DNA from: a virus
Virus record (IMG/VR): IMGVR_UViG_3300029998_000044
Location: 1 to 52,555 of that record
Length of the DNA stretch: 52,555 nt
Reading direction: 5' to 3' (one strand)
This document shows positions 6,117 to 14,027 of this stretch, piece after piece; the stretch's first letter is position 1; the number at the start of each line of letters is the position of its first letter. The notes under the pieces were generated by a model. It ran no database searches. It had not been told where the DNA came from and worked only from the letters and a program-made list of their open reading frames with translations. Made by a program: the position numbers and the translations under genes.

Positions 6117-7895
6117 ATGGAAAAGCAATTATTAGATTCTAAAACATTAGTGGAGGATTATTTATTCAATAAAGATTGGAGGACAAAAGAAAATTCAAAC
6201 GCACCTAGAAGTTTTGGCTCGCTCAATAAATATATAATTGGAGAAGTTAGTAAAAACTATTGGTTGAATGAAGTATACAATAAAGAAATAAAATGTGCAT
6301 ATCTTAATGGTGATTTTCACATCCATGATTTAGGGGCATTAACATTATACTGCGTTGGATATTCATTAGAAAACATACTATTAATGGGGGTACAAGGTAT
6401 AAGTAATATACCAGTATCAAGTCCACCTAAACATTTCAAAAGTGCTTTATCACAAGTTGTAAATTTGGCAACAGTATACCAAAATGAACAAGCTGGAGCA
6501 GTAGCATTCAATTCCGTAGATACGTTATTAGCACCTTTTATACGAGAAGATGATTTGGATAAAATCCAAGTTAAACAAGAATTACAGAATTTTATATTTG
6601 CCTTAAATAGCAATTCAAGAATGGGGGCAGAACCAGCATTTACAAATATAACATTAGATATAACTCCTTCACCAGATATGTTGCGTAAAAATATAATCAT
6701 AGGTGGAGATTATAGATTGGATGTATATGGTGATTTTCAAAAGGAAATGGATTTATTTAATGAATGTTTTGCTGAAATAATGCTAGAAGGAGATAGTAAG
6801 GGTCAGCCATTTTCATATCCAGTATTGACTTATAATATAGGAAAGAGATTTGATTGGAATAATCCTAAAAATGATAAAATATTTGAAATGGCTGGTAAGT
6901 TTGGATATCCATATTTTTCAAATTTTATAAATTCTGAAATGGATGAATCTGATATAAGAAGTATGTGCTGTAGACTTAGATTAGATTTAACCGAGTTAAG
7001 AAGAAGAAATGGTGGATTATTTGGAGCAGGAGATTCAACTGGTTCAATTGGTGTAGTGACTCTAAATATGCCTAGAATAGGTTATATATCATCAAATGAG
7101 ATTGAATTTTTTAATAAACTAGATATTATATTGAATTTAGCAAAAGATTCATTAGAACTCAAACGAGTATTCTTGCAAAATGAAGTATTGGATGGTGGAT
7201 TAATTCCAGCTTATTCTCAATATGTTGGAACGATTGATAATCATTTTAGCACTATTGGTATAATTGGGTTTAATGAAATGTGTGAAAACTTTTTAGGAAA
7301 AGACATACTATCAATAGAAGGTAAAGAGTTCTCCGTAAAAGTTGGTGAATATATCTTAAATAAAATAAAAGAATTTCAAGTAGAAACTGGTCATCTATAT
7401 AATTATGAAGCATCACCTAGCGAATCAACTTGTTATAGACTGGCTAAAAAAGATAAAGAGTTATTTCCCGATATAATAACACAAGGTAATTCAGTTCCAT
7501 ACTACACTAATTCTTCTCATATACCAGTATCCAAAGTAACTACTATCAATGATATGATGGCACATCAAGAAGCTTTACAAGTTCAATTTACTGGAGGATG
7601 TGTAAATCATATATATTTAGATGGAGCAATATCTGGTGAACAAGCTAAACATATGGTTAAAACTTGTTTAACAAATTATAGAAATCCATATATAAGCCTT
7701 TCTCCAGTAAATAGATATTGTCCAGAACATGGTTATATTGAAGAACGAGTTGAAAATTGTCCTAAGTGTGGTATGAAGTTGGATATTATGCAACGCGTAA
7801 CTGGTTATTTAAGGAAAGTTGAAAATTTCAATGATGGTAAAAAAGAAGAATTTTATGATAGAAAACAATTTAATGGTATAATTGATTTAAAATAA
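6117..7895 (+). CDS. nrdD: Anaerobic (class III) ribonucleoside-triphosphate reductase
   Basis: 592 aa glycyl-radical enzyme that reduces NTPs to dNTPs without oxygen. It starts 3 nt after the redoxin stop. The C-terminus shows a zinc site (CPEH, then CPKC) and the glycyl-radical loop RVTGYLRKVENF. A Cys pair lies in SMCCRLRLDL and the substrate-pocket segment QFTGGCVNHIYL is also present. It is shorter than cellular NrdD (about 700 aa) because no N-terminal ATP-cone is visible, suggesting little allosteric shut-off by dATP. The neighbouring redoxin suggests a redoxin-dependent rather than formate-dependent type (inference). Confidence 0.96.
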   Translation: MEKQLLDSKTLVEDYLFNKDWRTKENSNAPRSFGSLNKYIIGEVSKNYWLNEVYNKEIKCAYLNGDFHIHDLGALTLYCVGYSLENILLMGVQGISNIPVSSPPKHFKSALSQVVNLATVYQNEQAGAVAFNSVDTLLAPFIREDDLDKIQVKQELQNFIFALNSNSRMGAEPAFTNITLDITPSPDMLRKNIIIGGDYRLDVYGDFQKEMDLFNECFAEIMLEGDSKGQPFSYPVLTYNIGKRFDWNNPKNDKIFEMAGKFGYPYFSNFINSEMDESDIRSMCCRLRLDLTELRRRNGGLFGAGDSTGSIGVVTLNMPRIGYISSNEIEFFNKLDIILNLAKDSLELKRVFLQNEVLDGGLIPAYSQYVGTIDNHFSTIGIIGFNEMCENFLGKDILSIEGKEFSVKVGEYILNKIKEFQVETGHLYNYEASPSESTCYRLAKKDKELFPDIITQGNSVPYYTNSSHIPVSKVTTINDMMAHQEALQVQFTGGCVNHIYLDGAISGEQAKHMVKTCLTNYRNPYISLSPVNRYCPEHGYIEERVENCPKCGMKLDIMQRVTGYLRKVENFNDGKKEEFYDRKQFNGIIDLK

Positions 7896-7951
7896 AGATT
7901 GACAATGTATAAGTGACATAAATAATAATAGAAGGTGGAGGTATACAACAA

Positions 7952-8509
7952 ATGGTTAGATATAAATATATAGAACATGAACGCAGTGAAGATGCTAATT
8001 TTATTGGAGCATTGATAGTAGCATCTGATTGCAAAATAAAATGTAGAGGATGTTTTAACCGTGACATCAAAAAGATGGAAACGAAGAAGGATACTGCACA
8101 GAATATCATCAAGGAGGTGCTTTCTAATCCATTCAACGAGGGTATTATACTAGCTGGCTTGGAGTGGTCTAGCACACCTACAGACCTCGTAGAACTGGTC
8201 ACAGAAGCCGATAAACATGGTCTGAAGATAATGATATACACAGGATTAGATTTGGGTGAGTTTGAAATGAGGATAGGCAAGGCTTGTTGCGATAAGGTTG
8301 GAATTAAAGAACTTCCAAAAGATTACAATGATACTTCAATGATGTATGCTTGTATTGGTGGGATGGTTCTTGATAATGCAATCCATAGTGATTATTATAT
8401 AAAATCTGGAGCATATGTAAAGGAACTGGAAGTAACTGGTAGAGAAGCATTTGGTGTGACATTGGCAACAAGTAATCAGAATGTTATAAAAATTCAGAAA
8501 GAGGTGTAG
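7952..8509 (+). CDS. nrdG: Anaerobic ribonucleotide reductase activase (radical SAM)
   Basis: 185 aa. The radical-SAM 4Fe-4S motif is CKIKCRGC (Cys spaced 3 and 2), followed by FNRDIKKM. It generates the glycyl radical on NrdD using S-adenosylmethionine. GGTGGAGG precedes the ATG. It lies 56 nt after nrdD and ends 1 nt before the dUTPase ATG. Slightly longer than usual NrdG, with a C-terminal extension. Confidence 0.94.
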   Translation: MVRYKYIEHERSEDANFIGALIVASDCKIKCRGCFNRDIKKMETKKDTAQNIIKEVLSNPFNEGIILAGLEWSSTPTDLVELVTEADKHGLKIMIYTGLDLGEFEMRIGKACCDKVGIKELPKDYNDTSMMYACIGGMVLDNAIHSDYYIKSGAYVKELEVTGREAFGVTLATSNQNVIKIQKEV

Positions 8510-8510
8510 T

Positions 8511-9011
8511 ATGGAGAGGGAGATATGTTTCGCAAAAATGAGAGTGGATGCAATCATTCCTAGTAAGAATCTGGAAAATGCTGGGTATGATGTGTATGCC
8601 AACTTTCCAGAGGAATATATAGTTATAGAGCCACATGAAACCAAGATGATACCAACAGGAATTGCTAGTGTCCTTCCAGATAGCCTAGTGTTCGTTCTAA
8701 AGGAGCGAGGGTCTACTGGTACTAATGGTATGGGACAGAGGGCAGGAGTCATTGATAGTGGCTATAGAGGTGAATGGTTTGTACCTATCACCAATCACAA
8801 TGATGTTCCACTGGTAATCTATAAATGTATAGAATTGTTGGACTCAGACTTATTTCCAATAGATACCATATTCTATTCTTATAAGAAAGCAGTCTGCCAA
8901 GCAATATTGGTGGATGTTCCAGTTGTAAGAATCAAACAAATTCACAAAGACCAGCTTTCAAATTATGTGTCCGAGCGAGGTTCGGGGTCATGTGGTTCGT
9001 CTGGTAAATAA
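8511..9011 (+). CDS. dut: dUTP diphosphatase
   Basis: 166 aa trimeric-type dUTPase that hydrolyses dUTP to dUMP. Five motifs are visible: NAGYDVYA (I), KERGSTGT (II), GVIDSGYRGEW (III), KKAVCQAIL (IV) and the Gly-rich C-terminal arm ERGSGSCGSSGK (V), where the usual aromatic residue is Cys. It keeps uracil out of phage DNA and feeds thymidylate synthesis, fitting the ThyX-like gene at 51483. Confidence 0.93.
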   Translation: MEREICFAKMRVDAIIPSKNLENAGYDVYANFPEEYIVIEPHETKMIPTGIASVLPDSLVFVLKERGSTGTNGMGQRAGVIDSGYRGEWFVPITNHNDVPLVIYKCIELLDSDLFPIDTIFYSYKKAVCQAILVDVPVVRIKQIHKDQLSNYVSERGSGSCGSSGK

Positions 9012-9012
9012 T

Positions 9013-9032
9013 CATAATATGAATAAATGGCG
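9013..9032 (+). repeat. Intergenic 10-nt-loop hairpin, copy 7 (degenerate)
   Basis: CATAA, loop TATGAATAAA, TGGCG. 3 of 5 pairs including a U-G. It starts 1 nt after the dUTPase stop. Confidence 0.45.
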
Positions 9033-9055
9033 AGCAACTATATGGAGGTTCAAAA

Positions 9056-9205
9056 ATGGGAGATAATAACTATATTGTTTGTAACAATGATTTGTGCAAA
9101 TATTGGCGAACAGAGGGTAAATGCACATATTGGAAAACAGGAAACTGTGTAGAAATTGAAGTTGAAAATGGTGTATCAATATGCAAATCTTTTGAAGCGG
9201 ATTAA
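9056..9205 (+). CDS. Small Cys-rich hypothetical protein
   Basis: 49 aa with TGGAGG upstream. Four Cys in CNNDLCKYWRTEGKC and TGNC suggest a small metal site; W, Y and K are frequent. Bounded by hairpin copies 7 and 8. No family recognised. Confidence 0.6.
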   Translation: MGDNNYIVCNNDLCKYWRTEGKCTYWKTGNCVEIEVENGVSICKSFEAD

Positions 9206-9206
9206 T

Positions 9207-9226
9207 CGCAATACAAAAATAGTGTG
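9207..9226 (+). repeat. Intergenic 10-nt-loop hairpin, copy 8
   Basis: CGCAA pairs with GTGTG at 4 of 5 positions (one G-U) around TACAAAAATA, 1 nt after a stop codon. Confidence 0.5.
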
Positions 9227-9229
9227 ATT

Positions 9230-9257
9230 GAGAGGGGAGGAATCCTCTCTTTTTTAT
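9230..9257 (+). terminator. Rho-independent terminator
   Basis: GAGAGG pairs with CCTCTC around an 8-nt loop, followed by a T-run. It ends the mazF-nrd-dut transcript. Confidence 0.9.
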
Positions 9258-9269
9258 TTTTAAAAAGGG

Positions 9270-9298
9270 TTGACATGGTGTAATATTCATGGTAGAAT
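9270..9298 (+). promoter_or_regulatory. Sigma-A promoter
   Basis: TTGACA 9270-9275, 17-bp spacer, TAGAAT 9293-9298, upstream of the small gene at 9333. Confidence 0.8.
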
Positions 9299-9332
9299 AA
9301 GGTATAGTCAAATTAAAGAAGGAGTGAGATAC

Positions 9333-9434
9333 ATGAGTGGTCAAGAAATGGTAGTGGTTTGCATAATTAAATTATGGTGGATAATAATTCCATGTATCAT
9401 AGGTGGAATATTAGTCTACAAAACTGAAAAATAG
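9333..9434 (+). CDS. Tiny membrane protein
   Basis: 33 aa with AAGGAGTG upstream of the ATG. One membrane helix (VVCIIKLWWIIIPCIIGGILVY) and a basic C-terminus. It sits alone between two promoters. Function unknown. Confidence 0.55.
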   Translation: MSGQEMVVVCIIKLWWIIIPCIIGGILVYKTEK

Positions 9435-9437
9435 TTG

Positions 9438-9466
9438 TTGACAAGTACACTTCAAAGTGGTATACT
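9438..9466 (+). promoter_or_regulatory. Sigma-A promoter with spacer palindrome
   Basis: TTGACA 9438-9443, 17-bp spacer, TATACT 9461-9466. The spacer holds the palindrome CACTTCAAAGTG (9448-9459), a possible operator. It drives the SprT-like gene. Confidence 0.85.
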
Positions 9467-9506
9467 AAGTATAGAAAGTTAAATAAATCAAACGGAGGTA
9501 GTTAAA

Positions 9507-10139
9507 ATGAAAGCATCAATTAGACCAATGATAGAAAACCTAGAGTTATTATTTGTAGTACTTAATGAAGAATACTTTAATGGTGAATTGGAAAAACCAG
9601 TTATAACAATCGCACCAGACACTACTAAAGGTGCTTATGGATGGCTGACTAATTGGAGGGCATGGCAAGAAGAAGGTACAGAAGGTTACTATGAAATCAA
9701 CTTGTGTGCAGAACATACTGCAAGAGGTTACAAAGCATTAGCTGAAACATTATTACACGAACTAGTTCATCTGTACAATCTCCAGAAGGGTATAAAGGAC
9801 TGTTCAAGAGGTGGCACTTACCATAACAGGAAATTCAAAATCATGGCTGAAACAAAGGGACTCATGGTAGAGCAGAGCCAGAAAAACGGATGGGCATACA
9901 CACAGTTGAACCCAGAAACCAACAGATTCCTTGACACTGTAACAGGAATAGATTTTGTACTATTCAGAAGCAAAGTTGAAAGTTCATCTTCAACAAAGAA
10001 GTCAAGTAGTAGAAAATACGTATGTACACAATGTGGTCAGTCAATCAGAGCCACTAAAGAAATCAAAATACTTTGTGGTGAGTGTTCAACAGAAGATGAT
10101 TTATGGATGATGATATGCGAAGAAAGTGATGAAGATTAA
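9507..10139 (+). CDS. SprT-like zinc metalloprotease-fold protein
   Basis: 210 aa with CGGAGG upstream. Residues about 8-150 form a SprT-like domain with the HExxH zinc motif LLHELVHLYN and a later H in GGTYHNRKFK. The C-terminal about 45 residues form a zinc ribbon (CTQCGQ, then CGEC) after a Ser-rich linker. The family includes DNA-protein crosslink proteases such as Spartan. Target in the phage unknown. Confidence 0.85.
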   Translation: MKASIRPMIENLELLFVVLNEEYFNGELEKPVITIAPDTTKGAYGWLTNWRAWQEEGTEGYYEINLCAEHTARGYKALAETLLHELVHLYNLQKGIKDCSRGGTYHNRKFKIMAETKGLMVEQSQKNGWAYTQLNPETNRFLDTVTGIDFVLFRSKVESSSSTKKSSSRKYVCTQCGQSIRATKEIKILCGECSTEDDLWMMICEESDED

Positions 10140-10140
10140 T

Positions 10141-10160
10141 CACAACATGAAAAAATTGTG
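10141..10160 (+). repeat. Intergenic 10-nt-loop hairpin, copy 9
   Basis: CACAA pairs perfectly with TTGTG around CATGAAAAAA, 1 nt after the SprT-like stop. Compared with copy 1 the stem differs at one pair on both sides (G-C to A-T). Confidence 0.75.
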
Positions 10161-10183
10161 ACCGATTGAGGGGGGGTATGATT

Positions 10184-10345
10184 ATGAAAAATAGATATGA
10201 TGGAGTATGTGTATTTTGCTCTTGCAAAGTGCCTAAAAAAGATGGTATATGCTTTGAAAATAAAGAAAAAGGTTGGGTAATATCATGTTTTAAATGTGCT
10301 AATGTAGGTGTTAATTTAAACAAAAGATTAGATAAATTACGTTAA
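10184..10345 (+). CDS. Small zinc-ribbon protein
   Basis: 53 aa with GAGGGGGGG upstream. CVFCSCK and CFKC form a likely zinc knuckle pair. Its TAA is followed by a half-copy of the hairpin motif (CGCAA at 10347) without a pairing right arm. Function unknown. Confidence 0.6.
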   Translation: MKNRYDGVCVFCSCKVPKKDGICFENKEKGWVISCFKCANVGVNLNKRLDKLR

Positions 10346-10376
10346 TCGCAATTCGAGCGAGCAAGGAGATAAGTTT

Positions 10377-10508
10377 ATGGAAACTGTAAAAATTGATTGT
10401 AGATGTAAAGATTGTGAACACAGTGAAATTAAAGGTGATGGAGTAGGTAATGACAATATCATAGAATGTGACAGCTACGCATCGAAAAATGAGGAATGGG
10501 GAAAATAA
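10377..10508 (+). CDS. Small Cys-rich protein
   Basis: 43 aa with AAGGAG upstream. Motif CRCKDCEHSE and a later C give a possible metal site; the start resembles small phage proteins of the form DCxxCxHxE. Function unknown. Confidence 0.55.
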   Translation: METVKIDCRCKDCEHSEIKGDGVGNDNIIECDSYASKNEEWGK

Positions 10509-10510
10509 AG

Positions 10511-10540
10511 TTACGAACAATTCAAATAAATTATTCGTAA
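10511..10540 (+). repeat. Intergenic 10-nt-loop hairpin, copy 11
   Basis: TTACGAACAA pairs with TTATTCGTAA (9 of 10 pairs, one C-A mismatch) around TTCAAATAAA. The longest and best-paired copy, between a stop codon and GAAAGGAG. Confidence 0.8.
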
Positions 10541-10556
10541 TTTGAAAGGAGAAATC

Positions 10557-10853
10557 ATGGAAAAGAAAAATTGTTGGAACTGTAAACACTATGTGTTTTC
10601 AATGATTGTTTTACCTTGTTGTTATTGTAAGGATTGTAATAAATGGGAAAGAAGAAATTATGATGATTCAAAATGTCCATGTTGCCCTAAGTGTGGTTCA
10701 GAGGATTATGTTGAAGTAGAGGAAGGTATCAAATGCCCATTCTGTGGTCAGATAGATGATAGGGGTGATAAAGAATGTTCAATGTGTAGAAGGTCATTGG
10801 ATGATGGTATAGAAGTGGTGTACGGTGATGGCGAAGTATGGGAGGTAGAATAA
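10557..10853 (+). CDS. Multi-zinc-ribbon protein
   Basis: 98 aa from the ATG at 10557; an in-frame ATG at 10542 includes the ribosome binding site. It has about 14 Cys, many in CxxC pairs (CWNC, CYCKDC, CCPKC, CPFC, CSMC). A hydrophobic FSMIVLPCCYC lies near the N-terminus. It could bind nucleic acid. Its stop overlaps the next ATG. Confidence 0.65.
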   Translation: MEKKNCWNCKHYVFSMIVLPCCYCKDCNKWERRNYDDSKCPCCPKCGSEDYVEVEEGIKCPFCGQIDDRGDKECSMCRRSLDDGIEVVYGDGEVWEVE

Positions 10854-11011
10854 TGAGTATTCTTACAATTGATTATGGTTTAATTCCAATAGTATTAGTA
10901 GAGAATAGAAGGGGAATTAGATGTATAGATGGTGTTGAAACCTCAGAAGGGGAGTATTATGATATAATTCAAGTAGCCGATGAATTTTATGCAATGAAGG
11001 AGTGTGTGTAA
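10853..11011 (+). CDS. Hypothetical small protein
   Basis: 52 aa; the ATG overlaps the preceding TAA (TAATG), implying coupling. Begins SILTIDYGLIPIVLVENRRG. No family recognised. Confidence 0.55.
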   Translation: MSILTIDYGLIPIVLVENRRGIRCIDGVETSEGEYYDIIQVADEFYAMKECV

Positions 11012-11012
11012 T

Positions 11013-11219
11013 ATGGGTAGAAGACCAAAGGAAGACCTAAGTTTTTTTGAAAATGCAAAAGGTGAGATAGAGTATCTAAAGTGTTGTAATGAGTGTCCAG
11101 AGGCTTGTAAACAGTCACACAAGGTAGTCAGTATTTGTTGCAGGACATATAATGAAATGAAAAAGAATTTAAGAAAAAAGAAAAAAGATGTTGACAAGAT
11201 ACTACCTCGCATGGTATAA
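11013..11219 (+). CDS. Small basic Cys-containing protein
   Basis: 68 aa, ATG 2 nt after the preceding stop, AAGGAG upstream. CCNECPEAC and CC motifs in the middle, then a very Lys-rich tail (NLRKKKKDVDK), suggesting nucleic-acid binding. Its stop codon lies inside the -10 box of the next promoter. Confidence 0.6.
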   Translation: MGRRPKEDLSFFENAKGEIEYLKCCNECPEACKQSHKVVSICCRTYNEMKKNLRKKKKDVDKILPRMV

Positions 11220-11220
11220 T
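11191..11220 (+). promoter_or_regulatory. Sigma-A promoter overlapping a gene end
   Basis: TTGACA 11191-11196, 18-bp spacer, TATAAT 11215-11220. The -35 box is inside the preceding coding region. It serves the genes from 11248 on. Confidence 0.85.
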
Positions 11221-11247
11221 AAGTTCATAAGGTTAAGGAGGTAGCAC

Positions 11248-11427
11248 ATGAGCAAGAAAGATATACACATAGGCACAATAAACGGAATAGACTTACTACT
11301 GCACAGGAGAGGTAAGGTTGATAGGACAGATGATAATGTCAAGAGAGGGGTGGGAGTACATATTCCCAACAAGTACAAGACCAAGACAAAGCAACGAGAA
11401 CAGAACGAACTAAGGAGGATGTATTAA
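11248..11427 (+). CDS. Hypothetical small basic protein
   Basis: 59 aa with AAGGAGG upstream. Rich in Lys and Arg; no Cys. TAATG overlap with the next gene. No family recognised. Confidence 0.6.
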   Translation: MSKKDIHIGTINGIDLLLHRRGKVDRTDDNVKRGVGVHIPNKYKTKTKQREQNELRRMY

Positions 11428-12662
11428 TGAAAAAGTTTAGAAAAGGTGACAAAGTAAGGTTTATAAATAACGCATCATTCGTACCAAAAGGATACACCGG
11501 AACAGCAATGGGTGATGATAGAAAAGATTGTGAGGTATTAGTTGAGGTAGATAACTGGCATGATGGTCATGGTGGACATGAATTTGGAATTGGTGGAGAT
11601 AGTTGTTGGTACTGCTGGACTGATTCATTGGAACTGGATAGAAAATTCAAGGCTGGAGATATCGTAAAGATAATAAATAATGGTGCTTCTTATACTACCT
11701 ACAGAGATTGGTATGAAGAATACTTAGCAGATTGTGGTTTTTATGAAGACAATGCATCACCAGAAGATGGCGAGTATGAGGTCATGGTAGTAGCAAGTCA
11801 TGGTAGTTGGAGTGGAACTCTTTATGGAATAAGAGAAGCCAAAGGAGATTTTTCATCACAAGTTTATATCATAGGTGAGAATGGTTTGGAGTTAGTTTCA
11901 GAAATAGTGAAGGAGGAAGTTGAATTGAAATCAGACGAGAATCCAGTATATAAAATGGGAGAATTTGTAAGATGTATCTCCAGAACAAAGGACAATGTCG
12001 AGGGTCTTATCCTTGGCGAAGTTTATGAAATGGTCGGAGCAAGTATGTATGACGGTAATTTGATACTCTCAGTAAAAGGAAAAGATGGTAAGTTGTTCCA
12101 TTCCATAGATAGATTTGAAAGTGTAGATTCAGAAAAGGTTACAGAAGATGATTTCTATATCATGAAGTGTGATATTGCTCCATTGGGTAAGGTTGGATAT
12201 AAAGAAATGGGAATCTGTGAAATTGCTCCAGATATGGTCAACGAGCCACCACACTACAAGACTGGTGGAATAGAGTGTATCGACTACCTTGAAGCCAAGA
12301 TGGGTATAGAAGCCTTTGAGGGATTCTGTATAGGTAATACACTCAAGTACCTCTCAAGGCTTGGACAGAAGGGTGACAGGCTTGAAGATATGCTCAAGGC
12401 ACAGTTCTATCTGAATAAGGCAATTAGTCTTCATACTGCCCCTACAGAGCCTACAGAGGTGGATGGTGCTTGTAATAGACCAATAACCTCCAAGCAGATA
12501 GGTTATATAGCAGGACTTACCAAGAAATTAGAAATAGATAGGTATGACCTACCAGAATATATCTCACCATTATACAACTACAAAGAACTATCAGAAGCAG
12601 AAGCAAGCATAGTCATAGACAAGCTTATAGCAATTAAAGATTACAAGGAGATTGGGTTATAA
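11427..12662 (+). CDS. Large DUF3310-domain protein with SH3-like N-terminal repeats
   Basis: 411 aa. Near residues 270-340 lies a DUF3310 (SaV-like) domain: PPHYKTGGIECIDYLEAKMG, then FCIGNTLKYLSRLGQKGDRLEDMLKAQFYL. Two N-terminal modules (KFRKGDKVRFINNASFVPKG; KFKAGDIVKIINNGA) and a third near residue 177 (YKMGEFVRCISR) look like SH3/KOW beta-barrels. The C-terminal part (SKQIGYIAGLTKKLEI) resembles a small helical region seen in phage recombination proteins. DUF3310 proteins are common in phage early regions; function is not settled. Confidence 0.75.
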   Translation: MKKFRKGDKVRFINNASFVPKGYTGTAMGDDRKDCEVLVEVDNWHDGHGGHEFGIGGDSCWYCWTDSLELDRKFKAGDIVKIINNGASYTTYRDWYEEYLADCGFYEDNASPEDGEYEVMVVASHGSWSGTLYGIREAKGDFSSQVYIIGENGLELVSEIVKEEVELKSDENPVYKMGEFVRCISRTKDNVEGLILGEVYEMVGASMYDGNLILSVKGKDGKLFHSIDRFESVDSEKVTEDDFYIMKCDIAPLGKVGYKEMGICEIAPDMVNEPPHYKTGGIECIDYLEAKMGIEAFEGFCIGNTLKYLSRLGQKGDRLEDMLKAQFYLNKAISLHTAPTEPTEVDGACNRPITSKQIGYIAGLTKKLEIDRYDLPEYISPLYNYKELSEAEASIVIDKLIAIKDYKEIGL

Positions 12663-12766
12663 TGTTCTGGGCAATAGTATTCAATCTAATAATGATAGGC
12701 ATAACGGGTGGATGGTGGATATTAATAATGCTCATAGCATTGTTTGTAAAATTAATGAGGGGGTAA
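12662..12766 (+). CDS. Tiny membrane protein
   Basis: 34 aa, TAATG-type overlap with the DUF3310 gene. Almost entirely one hydrophobic hairpin or helix (IVFNLIMIGITGGWWILIMLIALFV). Function unknown. Confidence 0.5.
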   Translation: MFWAIVFNLIMIGITGGWWILIMLIALFVKLMRG

Positions 12767-12770
12767 TAAA

Positions 12771-12986
12771 ATGGAAGAATTTGTAAAGTCACTAGTTGAA
12801 CAGGCAATATTACTAGAGGAAACCCTGATACAAACCATAAAAGTTATGGAAGTATTTGAGGAAATGGTTGAGGGTGCTAGAAATAATCCAGACATGGATA
12901 TAGACCGACTCTCTGATGAAATTGACATATATCCAATATTCGACAGGATAGCTAAACTTGTAGATAATTTAAGTAGTAGATTATAA
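12771..12986 (+). CDS. Small acidic helical protein
   Basis: 71 aa with GAGGGGG upstream. Acidic, with heptad-like Leu/Val/Ile spacing suggesting a coiled coil. Followed directly by a promoter. No family recognised. Confidence 0.6.
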   Translation: MEEFVKSLVEQAILLEETLIQTIKVMEVFEEMVEGARNNPDMDIDRLSDEIDIYPIFDRIAKLVDNLSSRL

Positions 12987-12993
12987 AAAACAG

Positions 12994-13022
12994 TTGACAA
13001 AGTTCCTTGCTTATAGTATACT
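12994..13022 (+). promoter_or_regulatory. Sigma-A promoter
   Basis: TTGACA 12994-12999, 17-bp spacer, TATACT 13017-13022. A leader of about 110 nt separates it from the ATG at 13136. Confidence 0.85.
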
Positions 13023-13135
13023 TATATTAGTGGCAAGGGATTGCTACATAACAGAAAAGGATGGTGTTGGGGACGGTAGAAATGTGGATTGATTTAATGG
13101 ACGAGAATAAGGTGTATATTAAGGAGGAATTTATA

Positions 13136-13327
13136 ATGGAAATTAATGTAGCAGGAGATTGGAGAGAAGTAATAGACATTCACAGCACAGCAATATCATA
13201 TCGAAAGGTAGTCAAGGGTAGTCCAGATGTATTTATAATCGGCTCATGCTCACCAGATAAAGCCAAACTTAGATTCCAAGACCAGTTTGATGGTTGGGTA
13301 TACTTCAAACTTGAAAGAGGGTTATAA
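13136..13327 (+). CDS. Hypothetical small protein
   Basis: 63 aa from the ATG at 13136, which has TAAGGAGGAAT upstream; the frame is open further 5' (to 13061) without a comparable site. Sequence MEINVAGDWREVIDIHSTAI to WVYFKLERGL; no family recognised. Confidence 0.55.
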   Translation: MEINVAGDWREVIDIHSTAISYRKVVKGSPDVFIIGSCSPDKAKLRFQDQFDGWVYFKLERGL

Positions 13328-13328
13328 C

Positions 13329-13502
13329 ATGGAAGGGAGAACACTTACAATCATAATGTTCATTATCCTATTGATATTAAATATAATAACAACAATTATG
13401 TTTGTACTTTCCAATGCTGGTATAGTAAACATAATAATAGAAGTGGTATCAATTGTAACTTGCATCGCATTATTAATTTCAACAATAAGAGGAGGAAAAT
13501 AA
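13329..13502 (+). CDS. Two-span membrane protein
   Basis: 57 aa. Two hydrophobic helices (TIIMFIILLILNIITTIMFVL and IVNIIIEVVSIVTCIALLI) with a short loop and a basic C-terminus. Overlaps the next ATG. Function unknown. Confidence 0.6.
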   Translation: MEGRTLTIIMFIILLILNIITTIMFVLSNAGIVNIIIEVVSIVTCIALLISTIRGGK

Positions 13503-13702
13503 TGGAAAAGAATAGTTGTATGGAGTGTGGAGATACAGTCAGAAAATCATGTGGGTGTGGTAAGTCAGTCATGGGTGTACCACTTTGCAATCAATGTTTC
13601 TTCGGTAGCATCAAAGTGAATGACTATCCTTGCAACGATTGTTCTGGAACATTAGCCACAAGTAAATGTCACTTTGCTCCAAAGAATTTGGGAGGTTATT
13701 AG
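13502..13702 (+). CDS. Small zinc-binding protein
   Basis: 66 aa; the start overlaps the preceding stop (TAATG). Cys motifs CMEC, CGCGK, CNQC and CNDC suggest two zinc sites. Function unknown. Confidence 0.6.
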   Translation: MEKNSCMECGDTVRKSCGCGKSVMGVPLCNQCFFGSIKVNDYPCNDCSGTLATSKCHFAPKNLGGY

Positions 13703-14023
13703 ATGATTTGGGTTAAATCACAGGAAGGTAATGCAATACACGAATGTTCTGGTGTATTTGTCAATGAATGTTCGCTTAGGGTATTCAGTGGGGAACAGTG
13801 GAACACAGTTGGTAGATATGATACTCCAGAGATAGCACAGGATGTTATGAGGATTGTCTGGAGGGCAATACAGAGTGGTGGTAATGCAGTAAACTTACCT
13901 ATCAATTCGGATGGCTCATACACTGACAAAATAGATGTAACTTCCTTTGAAGGTGGTAAAAGAGAGATAGATGGTTTGAAACATAGTCCCGATGAATATA
14001 TTATAAATTTTGCGAGGGTGTGA
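13703..14023 (+). CDS. Hypothetical phage protein
   Basis: 106 aa, starting directly after the preceding stop with GGGAGG upstream. Beta-rich start (MIWVKSQEGNAIHECSGVFV) with GRYDTPEIAQDVMRIVWRAI in the middle; similar short proteins occur in clostridial phages. No function. Confidence 0.6.
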   Translation: MIWVKSQEGNAIHECSGVFVNECSLRVFSGEQWNTVGRYDTPEIAQDVMRIVWRAIQSGGNAVNLPINSDGSYTDKIDVTSFEGGKREIDGLKHSPDEYIINFARV

Positions 14024-14027
14024 GATA

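Noticed and set aside
10347-10366. Additional hairpin of the post-stop family (copy 10)
   Set aside because: It has the left arm CGCAA after a TAA, but no pairing right arm, so it was noted only as a half-copy.
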